A stretch of DNA of 64,000 bases, taken from contig CASEOG010000003.1 in NCBI GenBank assembly GCA_949289575.1, forward strand, positions 248,001 through 312,000. Direction: 5' to 3'. This DNA comes from an uncultured Spirochaetales bacterium (GTDB lineage: Bacteria > Spirochaetota > Spirochaetia > JAFGXN01). The notes under the pieces were generated by a model, which worked only from the letters and a program-made list of their open reading frames with translations, was not told the origin of the DNA and searched no databases. This document shows, piece after piece, positions 60,557-64,000 of the stretch; within the stretch, counting starts at the first letter, position 1; each line of letters opens with the position of its first letter. A program made the position numbers and the translations under genes.

Positions 60557-61864
60557 GTGCGTCAGCCGTTTCAGGTTCATCATTTCTTTCTTTATCTCAA
60601 AGCCCTCTGCATCGGCATGCTTGCCGGAAGTGTCGTAACGGGATACCGCTTTATCCTTGTCTGCATGACAGCCGGACGGCTGACACTGATTAACGAAGCG
60701 GAAAAAAATCCGATTCTTTATGTTCCGATTTTTTCGGCATTGACGGTTTCGGCCCTTCTGGTCGGATACATTGTTTCCAAATACCCGTTGCTGAAAGGCA
60801 GCGGCATCCCCCAAATCAAGGGCGGATTGCGCGGTTTTTTTAAACTTTCCTGGTTTCCGGAACTGCCGCTGAAATTTTTCGGGGGATTGCTGACACTGGG
60901 ATGCGGACTGTCGCTCGGAAGAGAAGGTCCTTCGATTCAGCTCGGCGGACTGACCGCCTGTGCCGTCAACAGAAAATTTGCGAAATCCCAAAAAGAGGAA
61001 GACTATCTGCTGACAGCCGGCTCCGCAGCCGGTCTGACGGCCGCTTTCAATGCGCCTCTTTCGGGGGTTCTGTTTACATTCGAAGAATTGAGAAACCGGC
61101 TGACAAGAACGGGGCTGGTAACCGCTATTCTGGCCTGTATTTCGGCCGGAATCGTTTCGGAAGCCTTTATGGGACAGCTTCCCGTTTTTGCCTTTTCGTT
61201 TCCGAACATGATTCCCGTCCGCGACTATTTTCTCCTGATTCCGCTGGGGATTGTCTGCGGTACGTTTGCCGTTATCTTCAACCAGTCGCTCTTTCTTTCC
61301 CAGGATATTCACGCATTTATAAAGAATCCGGTTCTTCGGCCGCTCCCCGCTTTTCTGACGTCGGGAGTTCTGTTTGTTTTCTTTCCTCTGCTTCTGGGCA
61401 GCGGACATGATCTGCTTCAGGAAATCAAAGCGGAAAGTTTTACGATTCCTGTCCTTTTAATTTTGATTCTTGCCAAACTGCTTTTTACGTCTCTCTGCTA
61501 CGGTTCGGGGAGTCCCGGAGGGATCTTCCTGCCGCTGCTGATGCTGGGAGCGATTATCGGCAAATCATACGAACTGATTCTGGTTGATTTTTTTGATTAT
61601 CCGCATATCTACGGCTCGTTTTTTATTGCACTGGGCATGACCGCTTTTTTCTCGGGGGTCACAAAAGCGCCTATTACCGGCTGTGTGCTGATTATGGAAA
61701 TGACCGCCTCTCTCAACCATCTGATACCGCTGATTATTGCGGCACTGACCGCTTATGCGACAGCCACTTATTTGGGCGGTAATGCGGTTTATGACGAGCT
61801 CCTGGAAAGAATGCTTTCGGAACGGAAAAAAAGCGGCATTTATCCGGGCAAGGAGGTCGGCTGA
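60557..61864 (+). CDS. ClC-family chloride/proton antiporter
   Basis: 435 residues from GTG; an ATG two bases earlier is out of frame. Selectivity motifs GSGIP at 81-85, GREGP with gating Glu123, and GSPGGIFLPLL in the second half. FEEL at 175-178 carries the inner proton-path Glu (equivalent to Glu203 of the E. coli protein), which points to an H+/Cl- antiporter rather than a channel. It lacks the cytoplasmic CBS domains of larger ClC proteins. Divergent from the Fur-family gene; ends 1 nt before the convergent aminopeptidase gene. Confidence 0.9.
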   Translation: MRQPFQVHHFFLYLKALCIGMLAGSVVTGYRFILVCMTAGRLTLINEAEKNPILYVPIFSALTVSALLVGYIVSKYPLLKGSGIPQIKGGLRGFFKLSWFPELPLKFFGGLLTLGCGLSLGREGPSIQLGGLTACAVNRKFAKSQKEEDYLLTAGSAAGLTAAFNAPLSGVLFTFEELRNRLTRTGLVTAILACISAGIVSEAFMGQLPVFAFSFPNMIPVRDYFLLIPLGIVCGTFAVIFNQSLFLSQDIHAFIKNPVLRPLPAFLTSGVLFVFFPLLLGSGHDLLQEIKAESFTIPVLLILILAKLLFTSLCYGSGSPGGIFLPLLMLGAIIGKSYELILVDFFDYPHIYGSFFIALGMTAFFSGVTKAPITGCVLIMEMTASLNHLIPLIIAALTAYATATYLGGNAVYDELLERMLSERKKSGIYPGKEVG

Positions 61865-61865
61865 T

Positions 61866-62981
61866 TCAGCCGCAGACAATCCGTCCGTTCTCCAGAAGGA
61901 CGGTTTCGCTGCCGTCCGCAAAAAAGGCGGTAATGGTCGGTTTAAGCATGACCCCGTCGAGATGAATGAGTGCCCGGGCGTCTTCGTCGTAATTGCTGCC
62001 GATCGCGATATGGCAGGTTTCGAACGCTTTCTCGTCAATCAGCATATTGCCGGAAATAAAAGCGGCCGGATTGACGCCGATGCCCAATTCTCCCAAATTG
62101 CGGGCATTTTTCCGGTACTCCGCTGCCGTTTCCGGCGGCAGCGTGCCTTCGGCGGCCATTCGCGCACTGTCGCTTTCTCCCGCTTCAATGGTCTGCCGCA
62201 GGATTTCGGCCTCTTCACCGCCTTCGATTGCGGTCACAAAACCGCCGCGTACCGTGCAGCGAATCGGCGTATCGATTTTGACAGTCCCGTTGCGAACCGC
62301 AATGCTGCCGTCAAACACCAAAATCCCCTCGCCGGTTCCCAACTCGGGTGAAATAAACGCCTCACCTGCCGGCAGATTGCCGCCTTCTCCGGGAACGGAA
62401 AAGTCGCCGTCATCGGTAAACGCAATCCGGTTGCGCAATCCCATCGTCAGATCGGTGCCGGCCGCCGTCCGAATGCGGACACCCTCGGCCCGATCGAGAA
62501 ACGATTTCAAAATCCGGCACCGTTCTTTCATTTCGGCATAGTCGACCGGAACCGTTTTCACGAACAAATCTTTCGTCACTCCGGGCGACCAGAACGAGCG
62601 GGTTTTTTTCTGTTTCATCAGATAATGAAACGTGTTATCGATTTTTTTTCCTTCGAATTCGTACGGATGACGGATCGCTTCGAAATCTTTTCCCATTTTC
62701 TCGCTGCTCACGGAAATCAGTACGTCCGGAGCCGTTTTAATCGCACCGAGCACCGACGGTTCGGTAAAATCGAGAGAAGTTTTCTCCGGCTGAACGGTCA
62801 TCACCGGCCGCGCACCCACGGCCCCGCATTCGTTGTACAAGGCCTGCGAAATCGCCGCAACATCCGCATTCGGATTGGTAATGATGAGAACCGTCTCGTC
62901 TTTTTTGATTTTCAGACTTTCGCGAACGGCCGTTCTTGCCGCCGTCAGCAACGCTTCGTCATGCACGTTAAACAGAGCCAT
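61866..62981 (-). CDS. M29-type metalloaminopeptidase-like protein
   Basis: 371 residues. The order of the metal ligands of the aminopeptidase T/M29 family can be followed: Glu in PAGEAFISP, Glu in NLGELGIGVNP, His in CHIAIGSNY with Tyr, and HLDGVM with His and Asp. VRIRTAAGTDLTMGL is the typical substrate-side strand. The family releases N-terminal amino acids. Starts 9 nt after proS with TTAGGAGAG as ribosome-binding site. Confidence 0.85.
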   Translation of the reverse strand: MALFNVHDEALLTAARTAVRESLKIKKDETVLIITNPNADVAAISQALYNECGAVGARPVMTVQPEKTSLDFTEPSVLGAIKTAPDVLISVSSEKMGKDFEAIRHPYEFEGKKIDNTFHYLMKQKKTRSFWSPGVTKDLFVKTVPVDYAEMKERCRILKSFLDRAEGVRIRTAAGTDLTMGLRNRIAFTDDGDFSVPGEGGNLPAGEAFISPELGTGEGILVFDGSIAVRNGTVKIDTPIRCTVRGGFVTAIEGGEEAEILRQTIEAGESDSARMAAEGTLPPETAAEYRKNARNLGELGIGVNPAAFISGNMLIDEKAFETCHIAIGSNYDEDARALIHLDGVMLKPTITAFFADGSETVLLENGRIVCG

Positions 62982-62990
62982 GATTCTCTC

Positions 62991-64000
62991 CTAATAACTT
63001 TTCGCAAAAACGGCGACGTGCCCGGCCTCGCGTCCGCAGTGAAAACAGGTTCCGGCGACACGATTCTGTCTGTCGAAAGGAAGACAGCGGATAGTCGCCT
63101 TGGTATCGGCTTTGATCTCCGCTTCGCACTCGGGATCGCCGCACCACATCGCCTCGACAAAGCCGGGCGCTTTCTCCCCTTCGAAAAGGGGTAAAAACTC
63201 GTCATAAGAAGAAACGGAAGTCGTATTGTCTTCGCGGAATTTCAGTGCCCGGTCAAACAACGCTTTCTGGATATCGTCCAGCAGCTCTTTGATTTCGGAA
63301 ACAATCGCATTGCGGTCGACAACTTTCTTTTCCCCGTTGTCGCGGCGGACCAGAACCGCCTTTTTGTTTTCCATATCGCGGGGACCGACCTCCACCCGCA
63401 CGGGAACGCCGCGCATCTCCCATTCCGCAAAGCGCCACCCCGGCGACTGTTTGTCGTCGGCATCGACGGCGACACGGAACGCACCGCGCAATTCTTTCTC
63501 CAGATCGGCGCAGTAGTCGAGCACCGCCTCTTTGTTGCTGCTTTTGAAAATCGGAATCAGAACCACTTCCTGCGGAGCCACTTTCGGCGGCACAATCAGA
63601 CCTTTATCATCCGAATGAGTCATAATCAGCGCCCCGATCAGCCGTGTCGAAACGCCCCACGAGGTTGCCCAGACGTAGTCGAGTGTTTTTTCCCGTGTCT
63701 GGTATTTGACATCGAACGCTTTCGCAAAATTCTGCCCGAGAAAATGAGAGGTTCCGGCCTGCAGTGCTTTTTTATCCTGCAGCAGAGCTTCGATTGAATA
63801 GGTGTCGATAGCGCCGGCAAATTTCTCCGACTGCGATTTCGGTCCCGTCAGCAGCGGAATCGCCAGATAATCCTCGACAAATGTTTTGTAAACGTTGAGC
63901 ATTTTCAGCGTCTCTTCGACCGCTTCCGCTTCCGTTTCATGTGCCGTATGACCTTCCTGCCACAGAAATTCGGTTGTACGCAGAAACAGACGGGTCCGTT
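62991..64000 (-). CDS. proS: Prolyl-tRNA synthetase (archaeal/eukaryotic-type), N-terminus outside window
   Basis: The C-terminal 336 codons lie in the window and the frame continues past base 64000. Class II motif 2 is seen as RTTEFLWQEGHTAH, and WATSWGVSTRLIGALIMTHSDDKGLIVPPKVAP is the motif-3 region. The C-terminus ends in AGHVAVFAKSY, the conserved Tyr end of the short, archaeal-type ProS (about 480 residues) found in some bacteria, with zinc-type Cys residues (CGDPECEAEI ... CFHCGRE). Confidence 0.95.
   Translation of the reverse strand, partial: RTRLFLRTTEFLWQEGHTAHETEAEAVEETLKMLNVYKTFVEDYLAIPLLTGPKSQSEKFAGAIDTYSIEALLQDKKALQAGTSHFLGQNFAKAFDVKYQTREKTLDYVWATSWGVSTRLIGALIMTHSDDKGLIVPPKVAPQEVVLIPIFKSSNKEAVLDYCADLEKELRGAFRVAVDADDKQSPGWRFAEWEMRGVPVRVEVGPRDMENKKAVLVRRDNGEKKVVDRNAIVSEIKELLDDIQKALFDRALKFREDNTTSVSSYDEFLPLFEGEKAPGFVEAMWCGDPECEAEIKADTKATIRCLPFDRQNRVAGTCFHCGREAGHVAVFAKSY

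Overview
The window looks like a chromosomal segment of a spirochaete, most likely a treponeme-like member (Treponemataceae or a close relative). The evidence is a V/A-type ATPase operon in place of an F-type ATPase, a very high density of lipoprotein genes with lipobox Cys, a leucine-rich-repeat surface lipoprotein of the treponemal kind, a MoxR/DUF58/BatA operon, and a paired ParE/ParC with a short ParC. Assignment below phylum is an inference. No rRNA, tRNA or CRISPR array was seen.

Layout. 1-4.75 kb (minus): argJ, then moxR, a DUF58 gene, a BatD-like gene and batA, which runs off the left edge. 4.85-6.25 kb (plus): membrane-anchored alpha/beta hydrolase and a lipoprotein. 6.24-11.9 kb (minus): parE, parC and a 631-residue protein of unknown function in one tight operon. 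12.0-12.8 kb: two small lipoproteins. 13.1-15.4 kb (plus): WYL regulator and glutamate dehydrogenase. 15.5-19.3 kb (minus): an AT-rich DpnII-type restriction-modification island (GATC-type by homology) whose Dam gene is frameshifted in a T8 tract, flanked by related repeats and by an rpn remnant on one side and a broken rpn gene on the other. 19.5-23.3 kb (minus): Ig-like/LRR lipoprotein, then a TonB-dependent receptor co-transcribed with a lipoprotein resembling DUF4430 (transcobalamin C-terminal-like). 23.4-25.6 kb (plus): a sodium:proline symporter gene with a large in-frame internal deletion, a 36-bp perfect palindrome at its end, and an RmuC-like gene. 25.6-27.5 kb (minus): lipoprotein, outer-membrane barrel and a small unknown gene. 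27.6-30.6 kb (plus): fumarase-family enzyme, dGTPase-like HD protein, and a tiny lipoprotein whose mature part is almost only Ala, Val, Glu and Asp. 30.6-42.0 kb (minus): eight secreted proteins or lipoproteins of unknown function, seven of them in one tightly packed operon, with internal paralogy. 42.0-51.6 kb (minus): complete V/A-ATPase operon in the order G/H-C-I-K-F-E-A-B-D, followed by a universal stress protein and a PtsN-like EIIA. 51.6-53.4 kb (minus): cytidylate-kinase-like protein and a WecA-type transferase. 53.5-60.0 kb (plus): metK, a beta-CASP metallo-hydrolase, leuS and a lipoprotein phosphoesterase. 60.1-64 kb: Fur/PerR-type regulator divergent from a ClC antiporter, then an M29-type aminopeptidase and the 3' part of proS.

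Two things stand out. First, at several unrelated genes (argJ, the alpha/beta hydrolase, the DUF4430-like lipoprotein, the fumarase, leuS and fur, with clc and dam close to the same arrangement) a TATAAT-like -10 box lies only 5-9 nt before the start codon, so the transcripts should be leaderless or nearly so. Other genes in the window have ordinary leaders with Shine-Dalgarno sites. Second, the 30.6-42.0 kb cluster appears to be an undescribed envelope or secretion system: a large secreted alpha/beta hydrolase whose N-terminal half is paralogous to a neighbouring lipoprotein, two paralogous right-handed-helix-like lipoproteins, and a barrel-like protein.
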